A DNA stretch of 37,102 bases from Clostridiales bacterium (GCA_031269465.1 JAISZB010000218.1:1-37102), one strand, 5' to 3'; counted from the first letter of the stretch, positions 7,625-16,647 are shown. Numbers and translations: made by a program. Notes: generated by a model not told the origin, from the letters alone.

Positions 7625-9493
7625 ATGAGAAATAGAGGCTTCATGTATTTAGGCGTAGCTTCATGCGTTCTGGGCGTCGCGCTTCTTTTTAAGGGGATCT
7701 CCACTAGCGGCCCGGATTATGCCGGCAGTCGCAGCTTAACCCCTGTTGTTTCGGTGCGAAGCGCCAGCGCGGTGGATTTCACCGGGTTGACCTTCAACGA
7801 ATGGGATTTCAACGACGCCGCGTCATATGTAGGGGACAGGGCGATGAGGAATTACACGGTAATGGTGTATATGAACGGTTCTGATCTGGAGAGCGAAAAC
7901 GGCGCGGCTACCGCTGATCTGGCGGAAATGGCGTCTGCTTGCGTCGACTCCCGGAATGTGAATCTAGTCCTTCTGACAGGAGGAACCAACAGGTGGCAGA
8001 ATGCGGTTGTTCCGGAGAACACCTGCGCTTTGTGGGAGCTTGCGGATGGAAATCTGGAAAAGATAAAAGACATCGGCTTGGTCAATATGGGGGATCCAGG
8101 CACATTGTCAAGCTTCCTGAATTTCTGCCATCAGGCGTTTCCTGCCGAAAAGTTCGGCCTTATCATGTGGGATCATGGAGGGGGATCCATAGCGGGGTAC
8201 GGCCAGGACGAAAAGTTCAACAACAGCAACTTGACTCTTCTGGATATGAATTACGCTTTTGAAAAGTCTATAGCCGCCCATAGGAAACTGGAATTTTTGG
8301 GTTTTGACTCTTGCCTGATGGCTACTGTGGAGATGGCTGTAGTTGCTGCCAATTACGCAAAATATATGATAGCGTCAGAAGATGTTGAGCCAGGCGATGG
8401 GTGGGATTACAGTTTTTTAAGAAAGTTGAGCGAGGATCCCTTGATGGAGGGCGATGAAGCCGGAAAGCTTATAGTCGACTCCTTCATGAGCTACTACGGA
8501 AGAAAATCAGAGGAAAGCCTGACAATGTCGGTGGTGGACTTATCCAGAGTGGGGGGCGTCATGAATTCTTTGGGGGATTTGATGGAAAAGGCCGGGAATA
8601 AGATTCAAGACGACGACGAATTCAGGACTTTAGCAAAAAAGAGAAGAGGAACCAAAACCTTTGGGGAGGGGAGTCCGAGAGACAATGAATGCGACATGGT
8701 CGATATAGGGGATATGGCCAGCAAGCTATCGGATATGTTTCCGCATGAGGCCCAGAGCGTATACGCAAACCTTAAAGGATGCGTGATTTACAACAGGCAC
8801 AACTCGGACTACAGCCTGCAGGGCTTGAGCGCTTATTACATCTACGGGGGAAGGGACATCGGGTCGTATACGATGGGGACCTATGAGTCCCTCAAGATGG
8901 ATAAGGATTATACAAATTACCAGAAGTCTTTCCTTGACATGCTGCGCAGTCGCGCAACAAGGCATGGGGGCGGCGAAACGGTTGAAGAGATGCAGACTGC
9001 CTGGAGGCTGCTGCCCAGGCAAAAAGGGCAGTATTTCCTTTTGGGGCTTAGGGATTCATATATGCCTAATGAGGGGCTCTGGCCGCAAATAGAGGGCAGG
9101 TATGTTTGCCTGTATAGAATAGCGACTAACTCTGAAGGCGCCATATACGCGGCGCCAGCGTCCCTTAACGGAAAGGACTGCGACATAGTAGTGGCGGTGA
9201 CCAAGGATCATCCCGATGGGATGGTTTACGGAGCGAGGCAAAATGACGGGCTTGTGATACAAAAAGGAGAAGATATGCTAGTAGATGGGGATAGGATAGC
9301 TTTCTACCATCTAAAACGGGACTTTGCAAACGCCTTGGAACTGGGATGGGTGAAAGGGGAGGAATTCACTGTTTCAGGAGAAGCGGAGCTGAAATGGGTG
9401 AAAATGGAGGGAGACGCTTACTTCAGCAGCAAAGGCATCGATGCTTTTGGAAATGAGGTGTATTCTCAGCTTAAAAGCGCTGCAATGCCGTAA
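7625..9493 (+). CDS. Clostripain-family (peptidase C11) cysteine protease
   Basis: A secreted or membrane-tethered cysteine endopeptidase of clan CD; clostripain relatives typically cleave after arginine or lysine. 622 residues. An N-terminal hydrophobic segment (about 6-25) with a basic start acts as signal or anchor. The C11 fold begins at about 78 (TVMVYMNGSDLES). The catalytic dyad is visible as His184 in LIMWDHGGGS and Cys230 in LEFLGFDSCLMA, followed by the family's SEDVEPGDGWDY at about 251-262. The roughly 200 residues after about 420 form a C-terminal region I do not recognise. AGGTGG lies 5 bases before the ATG. It stands alone, divergent from malE, and ends in a clear terminator. 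Both catalytic residues are intact, so it is probably active. The exact substrate is unknown. Confidence 0.9.
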   Translation: MRNRGFMYLGVASCVLGVALLFKGISTSGPDYAGSRSLTPVVSVRSASAVDFTGLTFNEWDFNDAASYVGDRAMRNYTVMVYMNGSDLESENGAATADLAEMASACVDSRNVNLVLLTGGTNRWQNAVVPENTCALWELADGNLEKIKDIGLVNMGDPGTLSSFLNFCHQAFPAEKFGLIMWDHGGGSIAGYGQDEKFNNSNLTLLDMNYAFEKSIAAHRKLEFLGFDSCLMATVEMAVVAANYAKYMIASEDVEPGDGWDYSFLRKLSEDPLMEGDEAGKLIVDSFMSYYGRKSEESLTMSVVDLSRVGGVMNSLGDLMEKAGNKIQDDDEFRTLAKKRRGTKTFGEGSPRDNECDMVDIGDMASKLSDMFPHEAQSVYANLKGCVIYNRHNSDYSLQGLSAYYIYGGRDIGSYTMGTYESLKMDKDYTNYQKSFLDMLRSRATRHGGGETVEEMQTAWRLLPRQKGQYFLLGLRDSYMPNEGLWPQIEGRYVCLYRIATNSEGAIYAAPASLNGKDCDIVVAVTKDHPDGMVYGARQNDGLVIQKGEDMLVDGDRIAFYHLKRDFANALELGWVKGEEFTVSGEAELKWVKMEGDAYFSSKGIDAFGNEVYSQLKSAAMP

Positions 9494-9646
9494 CAGAGGC
9501 GGTTTTAAGCTGTAGCATGAAATGCCTCTATCGCGCTGATGAGCAGTCAAACGCGCCGATTTTATCCTTTGGTTATCTGCAATTTCCGCATAATCAAAGC
9601 ATAAATCGGGACGGATGCGCATTGGCGCACGAGGACGGGCTTTAAG

Positions 9647-9675
9647 GGCCGCGCGGTTTTGCGCGGCCTCTTTTT
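9647..9675 (+). terminator. Intrinsic terminator of the C11 peptidase gene
   Basis: GGCCGCGC (9647-9654) and GCGCGGCC (9661-9668) form a perfect 8-bp GC stem with loop GGTTTT, followed by TCTTTTT. It lies about 155 bases after the stop codon. Confidence 0.9.
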
Positions 9676-9751
9676 ATGAGCAAGCCGTGAAAATAACGAA
9701 TAGGCGGCTGATTTGCTTGCGATTTTAGCTTGATTATTCGATGTGAAAGTT

Positions 9752-9889
9752 GATATGACGCTTTTTAGTCAAATGCAGCGATTTTGATGCCTGGGAGTCC
9801 ACTTTCAGGTTGCGATATGACTTCCACATGACGCACTAATTGTATAATCCGAAATCAAAATCTGAACAATCTAGTGCAAAGCAGTATAA
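9752..9889. repeat. PAL-B element
   Basis: Left TATGACGCTTTTTAGTCAAATG with GATTTTGATGCC. The right arm has AATTGTATAATCCG and AAATCAAAATCTG and ends AGTGCAAAGCAGTATA. The centre has diverged (GCGATATGACTTCCACATG). About 138 bp. Confidence 0.75.
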
Positions 9890-9991
9890 TGATTCGGGTG
9901 TCAAAAGCCTGTTTAGAGCAAAAACGGCGTTGGAGAAAGGAACGGCTTATTTTAGCCATTCTTGAAAGCGGATTTTCTCGAAAAATTACCT

Positions 9992-10054
9992 TTGACATTC
10001 GGATCGTATAATAAAGCTCCAAAATCTGAACATTTGGCTGCACATCCGTATATG
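9992..10054. repeat. PAL half-element (right arm)
   Basis: Only the right half is recognisable: ATCGTATAATAAAGCTCC, CAAAATCTGAACATTTGGC and TGCACATCCGTATATG. The left arm is missing or diverged beyond recognition. Confidence 0.55.
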
Positions 10055-10151
10055 CGCCGTTTGCATGGCTGCTTAATGGTCATATTATTTCTGAATGTAT
10101 CGTGATCTAATTTTCTTGAATTTGTTGATTATTTTTTAACGAAATATTGAC

Positions 10152-10180
10152 TTGACAAAAGCTAGTTTAAAGTATAAAGT
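10152..10180 (+). promoter_or_regulatory. Promoter-like sequence without an adjacent gene
   Basis: TTGACA at 10152-10157 is followed by the AT-rich TTTAAAGTATAAAGTAAAAT. TATAAA begins after 15 bases and TAAAGT after 17. It points toward the XRE gene but lies about 970 bases upstream of it with several PAL elements between. It could drive a long leader or a non-coding RNA. Confidence 0.4.
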
Positions 10181-10489
10181 AAAATCGGTATGTATATTTG
10201 CGTTTTCCTCCAAAGTGGTTTGAATATTGCAAATGAAGTTCTTTTCCCTTCGCTAAAGCCCCAAAAAGCCAATGCCTATTCATTGCGTTTTAGTTATGGA
10301 GTTTCGGATCAGAGTCGCTTTGCGCTTAAAAGGCGTTTGGATCGGGAGATTGAAAACCCAGTTTGACTATATTGGCTCGCTTAGGCCGCGCTTGTGGAAG
10401 CGAAGCAATTGCTCCTTGGGTTTGGGATAAAAGTGATTATTGCCCCTGAGTTGGGGATATGAGGGCGATATATCGCAGTTGAGGCCAGC

Positions 10490-10678
10490 CCTGCATACAG
10501 GCAGTCAAATGCTTGCCGATTTGCTTATGAAACTCCTATTTTATACTGATTTTCATAGGAAACCTTTTTTGGAACTTGATTATACAGCGAGCGTGAAATG
10601 CCTATATTGGCAATTCGCTACTTGAATGTGGAAAGTCAAGCTTCAAGATAGAAACCATGACTGCAAAATCGCAATTAT
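10490..10678. repeat. Mosaic PAL composite (PAL-A piece inside PAL-C)
   Basis: An outer PAL-C left end (GATTTGCTTATGAAACTCC) is followed abruptly by a PAL-A left arm (TTATACTGATTTTCATAGG, then AACTTGATTATACAGCGAGC). The right half returns to PAL-C type (TGTGGAAAGTCAAGC, then CATGACTGCAAAATCGC). This suggests insertion or recombination between elements. Confidence 0.6.
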
Positions 10679-10721
10679 TTCCCAATGCGCACTAATATAC
10701 ATAGGATAATAATTATTTTGT

Positions 10722-10818
10722 TTCGCTTATGAAACTGCCTGTTTTGTAGATTGCATATGCAACTTGAAAGTTAACAGTAAAGCTCAAAAATAGGCTCGTT
10801 TGACTGCAATTCGGCATA
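10722..10818. repeat. PAL-C element, short form
   Basis: Left TCGCTTATGAAACTGCC and TTTTGTAGATTGCATATGC. Right AACTTGAAAGTTAAC, AAAGCTCAAAAATAGGC and TTTGACTGCAATTCGGCATA. The central palindrome is missing. It abuts the next element directly. Confidence 0.65.
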
Positions 10819-10942
10819 ACCCGCTTTTCATCAAATGTTCCATTTTTTGTTGACTGTCCATTGAGTGGAGCGACTGATACCGGCATTTCGCGCTCGCCGC
10901 ATAATCAACAAAAAAGGCGGTTTTCTTTGAAAATCAGTATAA
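10817..10942. repeat. PAL-A element
   Basis: Left ATAACCCGCTTTTCATCAAATG, centre GATACCGGCATTTCGCGC, right ATAATCAACAAAAAAGGCGG and TTTGAAAATCAGTATA. The inner TTTTTTGTTGA and TCAACAAAAAA arms pair perfectly. Confidence 0.8.
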
Positions 10943-10945
10943 TCA

Positions 10946-10984
10946 GGTCAAAAAATCGGTGCATTTAGTTGCGAATCGGTATAT
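10946..10984. repeat. PAL-B right-arm fragment
   Basis: CAAAAAATCGGTGCATTTAG and TTGCGAATCGGTATATTTGC match the right end of PAL-B elements such as that at 29098-29230. No left arm is present. Confidence 0.55.
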
Positions 10985-10993
10985 TTGCCTGCT

Positions 10994-11049
10994 GAAGCGC
11001 TATTCGCTGGCGCTCGAAGCGCTATTCGCTGGCGCTCGAAGCGCCATTC
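10994..11049. repeat. 22-bp direct tandem repeat, about 2.5 copies
   Basis: The unit GAAGCGCTATTCGCTGGCGC plus TC occurs at 10994-11015 and 11016-11037 without mismatch; a third partial copy reads GAAGCGCCATTC. It lies about 110 bases upstream of the XRE gene start. It is rich in GCGC/AGCGC half-sites and could be an operator array or simple slippage. Confidence 0.75.
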
Positions 11050-11156
11050 ACAAGTTGCGCCTCCATTGGCGCTGCATTCAGCTCTTGCCGGTTCATCGCG
11101 CCGCCTGAAGAGTCTGGCGGCTTCTCGGCAATTTCGGCTTAAAAGGGGAAATGGTT

Positions 11157-12041
11157 ATGTACAATGAATCGTTGGGAGTCTGCTTGGAAGATTTTCAGGA
11201 CAATTTGAAGCAGGCGCGGGAGCTTCTTGAGCTAAGCATAAATCAGCTAAGCGAGTACATGGATGTCACAAGGCAGACTATAAGCAATCTCGAAGGGAAG
11301 AAAAACCCCTTGAGCCTGACCTCGGCCCTGGCGTTTTCAAGCGTCTTCGATTTCAGCTCAGAAAATAAGCGCTCCGCTCTTATGAGCCTGTTTTTGATAG
11401 CGGAGGAGGATGTTTTCAGAAAAATGACGTTCAACTCCAGCAAAGGGGCGTGGAGTCCTCCAAGCAACTTGGTGGAGGCATGGATGACAAGCTTCTATAA
11501 TGATGATGAGGCTATATCATTTAAGAAAAGCAAAGTTGGGGAACCTGAAAAGATGCTAAAGAGTGAAAGCGTATTCTGGGATATAACCCAGATACCGAAC
11601 AAGGGCTTTAGGATCCTGTGCCAGAGAGTAGTGGAGAGAGGGGCTTTCATAAATATCTGGCACAACGATCAAAAAAGCATACAGATGCTTCTTTCTGCTA
11701 ACAGCCCCACGATGATAGATGTCATTACAACCATAAGAAGATCTGAGAACCTGGTGCCAAGAGTCTGGGGAGGAAAGTCAGAGGCTGACTCCATAGTGGA
11801 TGCGATTTATGAGGAGATATCAGGAAGCCAAGCAAAGACGACATTCATAACCAATAACTTCAAATCTATTCTTGAAGGCCATTATAAAGGATTCAAAGTT
11901 TACTGCCTTAACAGGGACGGAACTTTGATAAGCGCATCTCCCTACATGAGCTTCATTTCCAATAATGTAAAAGAAAAAGTTTTTGAGAAAGGCCAGGGAG
12001 AGCTTGGAGAGTATGTAAGCGAACTTTTTTCGTCGAAATAA
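11157..12041 (+). CDS. XRE-family helix-turn-helix protein with unassigned C-terminal region
   Basis: A DNA-binding regulator by its N-terminus: residues of about 18-65 (ARELLELSINQLSEYMDVTR, then QTISNLEGKKNPL) form a Cro/C1-type HTH with the usual QTISNLE recognition-helix pattern. The remaining 220 residues are not recognised. The stretch from VFWDITQIPNKGF to KTTFITNNFKSI and KGFKVYCLNRDG has beta-strand/acidic patterns faintly reminiscent of PIN-like nucleases, but I see no complete acidic triad and do not claim it. A first ATG at 11151 is only 2 bases from AAGGGG, while ATG 11157 has 8, so the latter is used (294 residues). It is convergent with the 1429-residue protein, with a perfect palindrome in the 239-base gap. 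A 22-bp direct repeat precedes it. Confidence 0.75.
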   Translation: MYNESLGVCLEDFQDNLKQARELLELSINQLSEYMDVTRQTISNLEGKKNPLSLTSALAFSSVFDFSSENKRSALMSLFLIAEEDVFRKMTFNSSKGAWSPPSNLVEAWMTSFYNDDEAISFKKSKVGEPEKMLKSESVFWDITQIPNKGFRILCQRVVERGAFINIWHNDQKSIQMLLSANSPTMIDVITTIRRSENLVPRVWGGKSEADSIVDAIYEEISGSQAKTTFITNNFKSILEGHYKGFKVYCLNRDGTLISASPYMSFISNNVKEKVFEKGQGELGEYVSELFSSK

Positions 12042-12047
12042 GGCTGG

Positions 12048-12147
12048 TTTGATTTGCATCCAAAATGCGCCTGATTAGGAGCTTGGCTGTACAGCCAAGC
12101 TCCTAATCAGATTCAAAACAGCATGCATTCGCCTGCAAATCAGTATA
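12048..12147. repeat. PAL-D element with 40-bp perfect palindrome between convergent genes
   Basis: Bases 12071-12110 are a perfect palindrome with no loop; the half-site is CTGATTAGGAGCTTGGCTGT. PAL-type ends flank it (TTGATTTGCATCC and TGCAAATCAGTATAAATG). It lies just after the XRE stop and could act as a bidirectional barrier, but no T-run follows. Confidence 0.8.
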
Positions 12148-12280
12148 AATGCTTGATGCTCCGTTTTATTTAATGCAAGCTCGCCATGGGCGCTTTAGAC
12201 GTCAAGGCTGCCAAATGAATAAAAAAGCAGTGGAATTGGGATGAGTAGAGACTGAAAAGCATCCTTTTTCCAGGCTTGAT

Positions 12281-15200
12281 TCAAGGAGAAAAGCTGATTA
12301 CGATCTCTTCGCCGTTAGAGCCATGGCCTTCAGTGCTTTCGTCTTTTGCGCCAATACAAGGATAATTAAATGAAAGCTCTTTGGCGAATTTCAGGGAAAG
12401 CAGCAAATACAGGCCGTTGGGTTCATAAATCCTGTTGCCAGCTAGCAGTTCAGGCGTTTCTAGCCATAAATTCATAAAAAGGTCATGAACATTTACAGGA
12501 GACTCTGACTTGAGATGCATGATAATATCTTTTTCTTGATTGCTGGCAAAGGCTTCTTGAAGGAATTCTTGCGAGGCTAAGAAGCCTGTCTCAAAATTCG
12601 CTGTTACATCCTGATGATTTTTCATCATATGATAGACTGCGTTTTCAGGCAAGCCTCCGAAAAGCGCGCAAATATACCTCGTCCGCACAAAACCCAAGCG
12701 CTGTATCTCTTTATAAACGCTAAGCTCAGCAGTGCTTGGAGATATTGCAAGAATTGAGTCGAAATATAAGAATACGCCTTCTTTTTTATAGCATTCGAGA
12801 TAGCTCAGAAAGTTCGCCTCGTTTACCTTTTCCTTGTCAAGCTTTTCTCTGAAGGCTTCAAACAGCTCGGAGACGTATATTCCCGCTTTGCCTGAATCCA
12901 GTACATATGTGAACATCTCTTCAGCAAGCTTTTTGGTTACGCTCAAGTTGCATGGGCTGATATACAGCCCGCTGCCTTTGATCTTGATAAGGTTTTTTTG
13001 CAAAATCTCCGATATGAGCCTGTTTTCTTTAGGAAGAAACTTTCCGAGCATGATTTCCGCGACTGACCGGAACTTTGCGAGTTCACCGTCGCTTTTTATG
13101 TCTATGCCGTTTTGAAATTGGGTGGAGGCTACGAATAATGCGGCTTCCTCCACGCTTGCAGTCCTTTTCCAATAGCACCTGCCCCTCAGCTGGTAAGAGA
13201 GCTTGAACAAAATCTCAGCGAAAGGCATTAGCCTTACTTTGTTTTCAGAAAAAACAGAAGCAGCTTCAGCTTTATAATTTTCCGTTTTCATGAAATTAGG
13301 AAGATCGTCAATAATGCCGATTATTTTTTCAAATTCTTCTCTTTCCTCATTCAAGATAAATAATTGATGCAGCTTGGAGTAAAAGAAAAACTTCTGCCCC
13401 ATGCTTGATATTTTTTCGACGCCCTCAACGTTTGCATAGTATTCGTAGAGAGAAAATAGAGTTATGGAAGCTTCTTTATCATTATCCGCAAACGCCGCCA
13501 TCACAGGATCGAAGCCGAGGCGCTTTATAAGCTCATCTCTTGTGAACTGGATATATTCTGACTCCATGAGCTTTTTGAAGCGCATGTGAAAGTCTAGCGC
13601 CAAAAACTCAAGAAGCTCCTGCACTCTCAGGGAAATAAGCGTGTCTTTGGAAGTGCGCGCAATGAAGGCTTTGAGATCGGAGACTTTTTCCGCGCTCAAA
13701 TAAACGCTGGCTTTCTCAAATAGAGCCAGTTCAAAGAATTTCAATCTTTTTCCCATCCGAGCATCCGGAATCAGGTTGAAAAGCTTCATAAACCCATTGC
13801 CGCCGTCCAACTCTTCCCGGGCAGACGCATCGGACGCTTTAGCGCCCTTGGCTTTTTCATTGGAACTTGCATCCGGCGGCGCGGAAGAAGTCCCGTCCCC
13901 GTTAATGCCAATAGGCTCTGCAGGCTTCGTTGCCGGCATGGATCTATGAGCGTCTATTAGAATCTTTTCAAAGGCAGTCTCTGAGAAAGGAGGCTTCTTA
14001 TCAGGGACAGGAGCGAAGCGCGGACTTTCCCTCCTGGCCTGCGGCTTTGCCGGAACAGCATTAGGAAATTGAGCTGCGTCAATTGCCAGGCTATATAGCC
14101 CATCGCGGCCAAGCTCTTTCCCGAAGGCTGAGCAAGGGCTTGGAGAGGACGCCGAAGGACTTATATAGCTTTCATTCTCGGACTTTCCTGGCGCATCGGC
14201 CTCCTGCTTGAAAAAGGCAATCTTTCCATGCCTCGCGCTCTTAATCGCCTGCTGGCAGAGCTGAGGCGCATTCGGTGAAGCCTTTTCAAGCGAAGGCTGC
14301 TCCTCCTTGTTTTCAGGTTCTTTGAACTTAAACCCATCTTTGTAAAGCTTGAGAACCTCGCATAGTGATTGCTGGTTCTTCAAGCCTGAGGATAGAAAAA
14401 TTTTAGATTCAAATTTGTTGAATACTTCCTTTTTCGTAAGCCGGTAATTTGCATAGGCGTATTCATCAATCTCTTTTAGGAGGCTTTCGCTTATCCGTAT
14501 ATTTTTCGGATGAATGTATTCGTAAGCTCCCGCTTGTATTAAGTGGACTGTAGAAAGCGCTTTTATTATAGACGGATTGGATTCGCTTAGCTGGATTCCA
14601 AATATTGTCTTTGAAAGCGCTCGGAGCTTGTCAAGCTCCGCCGCGTCATTAATCCTAATGCCTTTGGGGAAGTGATTTTCCGCTAGGAAGTCCAGGATAT
14701 CGCTGGTGGAGGGAGGCTTTTTGGCATAAATTTGCCCGTATAAGGCATAAACGCTTAAGAAGGCGTTTTTGGCGGCAGCGAAAGGCCTGTCTTTGCAACT
14801 GGACTTTAGCAGATTATCCGCCTCCGATGCAGGAACTAAAAGAGGGAAATCTTCAAAAAACGCCTCTCCCGCGCCATCAGCTTCTCTGAGGGCGAATTTT
14901 CCTTCCTTCTTGGAAAATTCAAAGAATTGGCTTGGAAAAAGGATGGGATTAGAAAGCATCCCGATGATTGCCGCCGCGTTAATGCTTGTTTTTACGTAGT
15001 TTTGGAGATCTTCTATGGAAAACTCTTTTTTGCCCCCTAAATCAGCTGAAATTGTCATCAGCGGATCGAAGCCCATAGCATTGAGCCTCTCAATGAGGCG
15101 GATGTTTTCGTTGGTCCATAAGCATGCAGTTACAGCCTGATCCAGGAGGATTGCGAAGTCTTTCCCGAGCATTGCCAGAAGATGATGAAGGCTGGGATTT

Positions 15201-16570
15201 TCAAGCGCTTTTTCGTCAGCTTTTTCTATGAATTCCTTTAGTTCCGATACATATAAGATATCTGCGGAAGGAGGCTCTTTCTTGAAAGCCTTGAGGTAAA
15301 GCTGCAACGGCTTGTCAAGCCTGAAAGGCGGTATCCTGGAAAATGCGGCGAGAAGCTCAGCTTTTGCGGATGATGGCGAAACGGAAGCCGCCGCAGGCAT
15401 TGGCTTTGGCGCGGGATTTGCGCCATGCGGGGCTGTGGAAGCTGATTTTGCCGCAGCGCGGCTTTCAGATTCCTTATTGTCATGCGATACGGCTTCAGGC
15501 GGAAGCTCCAGGGGCAAACTCTTTTTTATCGCGCCGGGCGTGGAAAAGGCTCGCTCTGAAACAATGTACGAGTAATGCTTGCTGGAGAATATAGCGGGAT
15601 TGCTGAGCACTTTGGAGAGAAGCTCTTTGTTCCTGACTCCGGAGTAATATTTTAAGGCATCAGCCAGCAATATGTAATTTTTTCCGCCGCATTCAGCGCT
15701 TATCGCCATAATTGGGTCGAAGGGAAGCCTCGCAAGCATGAAGCCCGCGCGTTTGAGAGGATCGGCGTCCCTTTCGGAAGAGTTCACAGCTGAGCTTGCC
15801 ATTTGCCTGTAGTCCATGGCAAGGAGCTTGAGTAGATTCTCTACATCATTGTAGGTAAGCGGGCTAAAGCGAGTAAAGGCGACAGGCTCCGCCATGTCTT
15901 TTATTTTGTAGAATTGTTTCAGCCATGAGTTTGGCGCAAGTCCAAACGCCTTAAGGTAGAATGAGAGCATGTTATCCTTGCGGTAAGCGGGGATCTGGTC
16001 AAACCGAAGCTTTAATTCCAGGTTTATTATACTTGGTTCTGGATTGGAAAGAGCGGGCGCCGATTTTTTTAGAATCCCTTTGGATGCAAGGCTTTCGCTA
16101 TTTTTAGGATTATTTCGCCTTTCATGCTCTTTTGCCTCATTTCGGCTGGCTTCTTTTAAGCCGCCCCATAAAATGCGCGGATGGGATTGCATCCTTTCAA
16201 GCTTCTCTTTCTCAAGACGAGCGACACGTTCTTCCTCAAGCATTTTCTGCTTCTCCAGGAGGCGCTTTTCAGAATCAAGCTTGGCTTGCCGGAACTTTTT
16301 CATGTATTTTCTGCCTTCTTCGGTATTCCTTAAGTCTTGAATCATCTCAAGAATCTTAAAGAGAGTCTTGTCGCCGAAGATTCTGACTTTATGTATATGG
16401 CTTATAGCCTTTTCATCCAGGACAATGAACTGGCGCAAAGTTAATATGCCTTCTGTCTTAAATCCAGCGACGCACATTTGAGGCAGACCGAGAACTTCTA
16501 TGGGGGAGGAAAGAAATCCCTTTTCCTTGTGCTTTTTATCGATATATAGACTGTCTATATTGAGCGCCAT
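12281..16570 (-). CDS. Giant modular protein with RNA-polymerase alpha-CTD-like N-terminus, function unknown
   Basis: 1429 residues; not matched to any family as a whole. Residues of about 18-80 resemble the alpha C-terminal helix-hairpin-helix domain of RNA polymerase (SSPIEVLGLPQMCVAGFKTE, then GILTLRQFIVLDEKAISHIH). A charged coiled coil spans about 84-130. Three copies of a roughly 150-residue module A follow at about 190-340, 410-560 and 930-1080, each with F..IP..R near its start and a core R-L-x-F-D-P-[ILV]-M motif (FDPIMAIS 284-291, FDPLMTIS 501-508, FDPVMAAF 1020-1027). Module B occurs at about 600-750 and 1113-1280 (AAELDKLRALSKTIFGI versus DGELAKFRSVAEIMLGK). Linkers at 345-405 and 755-925 are Pro/Ala/Ser-rich and probably disordered. 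No signal peptide or TM segment, so presumably cytoplasmic. AGAGGTG precedes the ATG. A role in transcription or nucleoid binding is conceivable from the N-terminus alone. Confidence 0.8.
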   Translation of the reverse strand: MALNIDSLYIDKKHKEKGFLSSPIEVLGLPQMCVAGFKTEGILTLRQFIVLDEKAISHIHKVRIFGDKTLFKILEMIQDLRNTEEGRKYMKKFRQAKLDSEKRLLEKQKMLEEERVARLEKEKLERMQSHPRILWGGLKEASRNEAKEHERRNNPKNSESLASKGILKKSAPALSNPEPSIINLELKLRFDQIPAYRKDNMLSFYLKAFGLAPNSWLKQFYKIKDMAEPVAFTRFSPLTYNDVENLLKLLAMDYRQMASSAVNSSERDADPLKRAGFMLARLPFDPIMAISAECGGKNYILLADALKYYSGVRNKELLSKVLSNPAIFSSKHYSYIVSERAFSTPGAIKKSLPLELPPEAVSHDNKESESRAAAKSASTAPHGANPAPKPMPAAASVSPSSAKAELLAAFSRIPPFRLDKPLQLYLKAFKKEPPSADILYVSELKEFIEKADEKALENPSLHHLLAMLGKDFAILLDQAVTACLWTNENIRLIERLNAMGFDPLMTISADLGGKKEFSIEDLQNYVKTSINAAAIIGMLSNPILFPSQFFEFSKKEGKFALREADGAGEAFFEDFPLLVPASEADNLLKSSCKDRPFAAAKNAFLSVYALYGQIYAKKPPSTSDILDFLAENHFPKGIRINDAAELDKLRALSKTIFGIQLSESNPSIIKALSTVHLIQAGAYEYIHPKNIRISESLLKEIDEYAYANYRLTKKEVFNKFESKIFLSSGLKNQQSLCEVLKLYKDGFKFKEPENKEEQPSLEKASPNAPQLCQQAIKSARHGKIAFFKQEADAPGKSENESYISPSASSPSPCSAFGKELGRDGLYSLAIDAAQFPNAVPAKPQARRESPRFAPVPDKKPPFSETAFEKILIDAHRSMPATKPAEPIGINGDGTSSAPPDASSNEKAKGAKASDASAREELDGGNGFMKLFNLIPDARMGKRLKFFELALFEKASVYLSAEKVSDLKAFIARTSKDTLISLRVQELLEFLALDFHMRFKKLMESEYIQFTRDELIKRLGFDPVMAAFADNDKEASITLFSLYEYYANVEGVEKISSMGQKFFFYSKLHQLFILNEEREEFEKIIGIIDDLPNFMKTENYKAEAASVFSENKVRLMPFAEILFKLSYQLRGRCYWKRTASVEEAALFVASTQFQNGIDIKSDGELAKFRSVAEIMLGKFLPKENRLISEILQKNLIKIKGSGLYISPCNLSVTKKLAEEMFTYVLDSGKAGIYVSELFEAFREKLDKEKVNEANFLSYLECYKKEGVFLYFDSILAISPSTAELSVYKEIQRLGFVRTRYICALFGGLPENAVYHMMKNHQDVTANFETGFLASQEFLQEAFASNQEKDIIMHLKSESPVNVHDLFMNLWLETPELLAGNRIYEPNGLYLLLSLKFAKELSFNYPCIGAKDESTEGHGSNGEEIVISFSP

Positions 16571-16647
16571 TCATGTCACCTCTAGTATGGCTTTTAAAAG
16601 CCGCTTGGCGAAAGCGGACATTGATTTTTATTTCAGCAGGATGAGGC

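Larger units (their letters stand above)
9494..11156. other. Gene-free stretch dominated by repeats
   Basis: About 1.65 kb. It holds the peptidase terminator, at least six PAL elements or fragments, a promoter-like sequence at 10152-10180 and a 22-bp direct repeat next to the XRE gene. No reading frame has coding support. Confidence 0.7.

Noticed and set aside
11157..12041. PIN-like nuclease domain fused to the XRE regulator.
   Set aside because: Only a vague pattern of strands and single acidic residues; no complete acidic triad can be placed.
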